Shown in pieces: positions 4,101 to 5,092 of a stretch of DNA of 5,092 nt; the stretch's first letter is position 1, and every line of letters starts with the position of its first letter. A program made the translations under genes and the position numbers. Under the pieces are notes generated by a model, which made no database searches, was not told the DNA's origin, and was given only the letters and a program-made list of their open reading frames with translations. The DNA is taken from positions 1 through 5,092 of the forward strand of contig CANRPG010000149.1 in assembly GCA_947632425.1 (NCBI GenBank), in the 5' to 3' direction. This stretch comes from an uncultured Clostridia bacterium (GTDB taxonomy: Bacteria > Bacillota > Clostridia > Oscillospirales > Ruminococcaceae).

Positions 4101-5092
4101 ATGCCCATTACCGAGATACTTGAACGCAACGCGGCGCAGTTTGGCAGCGACATCGCGCTGGTGGAGGTAAACCCCGAGATACAGGAGAAAAGGCGCGTAA
4201 CTTGGCGTGAATATGAGCTTATTGAGCCGGGCGAATTCTGCCACTACCGCCGCGAGATAACGTGGGGAGTATTCAACGAAAAGGCTAACCGCTTTGCAAA
4301 TCTGCTTTTGAGCCGCGGCATAAAAAAGGGCGACAAGGTCGGCATACTGCTGATGAACTGTCTTGAATGGCTGCCCATTTATTTTGGCGTACTGAAAACG
4401 GGTGCGCTGGCGGTGCCGCTGAATTTCAGGTACACGAGTGATGAGATAAAATACTGTCTTGACCTGGCGCAATGCGATGTGCTGGTGTTCGGGCCTGCGT
4501 TTATAGGCAGGGTAGAGGAGATCGCAGACGACATTATAAAGAACCGTCTGCTGTTTTACGTTGGCGGAGGTGTTGACAGCGCGTGCCCCTCTTTTGCGGA
4601 GGACTACGACCAGCTGGTGGCGAACTGCTCGAGTATTTCGCCCGACATAAAGCTGACGGACGATGACTATGCGGCGATATATTTTTCTTCCGGCACGACG
4701 GGTTTTCCGAAGGCAATTCTGCACAAGCACAGAAGTCTTATGCAGTCGTGCGAGGTGGAGCAGAATCACCACGGGCAGACGAAAGACGACGTGTTTCTGT
4801 GCATACCGCCGCTTTACCACACGGGCGCGAAGATGCACTGGTTCGGCTCGTTCCTTGTGGGAGCGAAGTCGGTCTTGCTGCGCGGTGTAAAGCCCGAGAT
4901 GATAATTGAGACGGTATCCAAAGAAAAGTGCACGATAGTATGGCTTTTGGTGCCGTGGGCGCAGGATATTCTGGACGCCATTGACAGGGGCGACATAGAT
5001 CTGAGCAAATACGAGCTTTCGCAGTGGAGGCTCATGCACATAGGCGCACAGCCTGTTCCGCCGAGCCTTATAACGCGCTGGCTGTCGAAGTT
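4101..5092 (+). CDS. AMP-forming acyl-CoA synthetase (AMP-binding family), cut by window end
   Basis: The first 330 residues of an adenylate-forming enzyme are open to the window edge. The family activates a carboxylic acid with ATP to an acyl-adenylate, then transfers it to CoA. The nucleotide-binding loop is YFSSGTTGFPKA at residues 194-205, with Lys204. Further conserved points are PPLYHTGA (236-243), with His240 near the expected acyl pocket, and HIGAQPVP (313-320). The N-terminal domain includes ITWGVFNEKANRFANLLLSRGI and GVLKTGALAVPLNFR, typical of fatty-acyl and related CoA ligases. Family members have about 500-560 residues, so roughly 200 are missing, including the mobile C-terminal domain with its catalytic lysine. 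Residues 22-52 hold an extra segment before the usual first motif, with two T-W-containing stretches (TWREYE and TWGVFNE). Acyl substrate unknown; medium/long-chain fatty acid or an aromatic/bile acid cannot be told apart. It is divergent from the NifH-like operon and probably independent. Confidence 0.93.
   Translation, partial: MPITEILERNAAQFGSDIALVEVNPEIQEKRRVTWREYELIEPGEFCHYRREITWGVFNEKANRFANLLLSRGIKKGDKVGILLMNCLEWLPIYFGVLKTGALAVPLNFRYTSDEIKYCLDLAQCDVLVFGPAFIGRVEEIADDIIKNRLLFYVGGGVDSACPSFAEDYDQLVANCSSISPDIKLTDDDYAAIYFSSGTTGFPKAILHKHRSLMQSCEVEQNHHGQTKDDVFLCIPPLYHTGAKMHWFGSFLVGAKSVLLRGVKPEMIIETVSKEKCTIVWLLVPWAQDILDAIDRGDIDLSKYELSQWRLMHIGAQPVPPSLITRWLSK

Noticed and set aside
4059..5039. A 326-codon minus-strand frame opposite the acyl-CoA synthetase
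   Set aside because: It is antisense to a gene with clear AMP-binding motifs, ribosome site and promoter. Its product is unusually rich in Arg, His and Gln and matches nothing I recognise.

Overview
The window looks like chromosomal DNA of an anaerobic, low-to-mid GC Clostridia member, probably a gut Oscillospiraceae/Ruminococcus-like bacterium. That placement is an inference. It rests on AGGAG-type ribosome binding sites, consensus vegetative promoters in AT-rich intergenic DNA, frequent ATA (Ile) codons, a TM1266-family protein (a family linked to [FeFe]-hydrogenase organisms), and a GC-rich hairpin-filled intergenic region.

Layout. Positions 1-646 hold no convincing gene, but about a dozen short perfect inverted repeats follow one another there. 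Four of them share a GTAGCG lead-in. Positions 647-3775 hold a tight four-gene operon on the minus strand. In transcription order it encodes a small TM1266-family protein (3491-3775), a FecCD-type ABC permease (2482-3498), an ABC ATPase carrying a second TM1266-like domain at its C-terminus (1430-2485), and a NifH-like iron protein with both Fe-S cysteines and an intact P-loop (647-1402). The first three genes overlap by 8 and 4 bp, and the last follows after 27 bp. Positions 3776-4100 are a divergent control region: a perfect TTGACA-N17-TATAAT promoter drives the operon through a leader of about 168 nt that can fold extensively and ends in a terminator-like hairpin, and a TTGACA-N17-CATAAT promoter faces the other way. 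From 4101 to the window edge runs the first 330 residues of an AMP-forming acyl-CoA synthetase.

How the genes may work together (inference). The permease and ATPase would form the inner-membrane part of an importer for iron, a metal chelate, a tetrapyrrole/corrinoid or molybdate/tungstate. The TM1266 domain on the ATPase sits where MetN and ModC carry ligand-sensing regulatory domains, so it may gate transport; the free TM1266 protein may pair with it or act as a separate sensor. The NifH-like protein would be an ATP-dependent low-potential electron donor to a nitrogenase-like component 1 that is not in the window, as is the substrate-binding protein. The coupling of redox protein, importer and paired TM1266 modules under a structured leader is the most interesting content here. 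The acyl-CoA synthetase is probably an unrelated, divergently transcribed neighbour.
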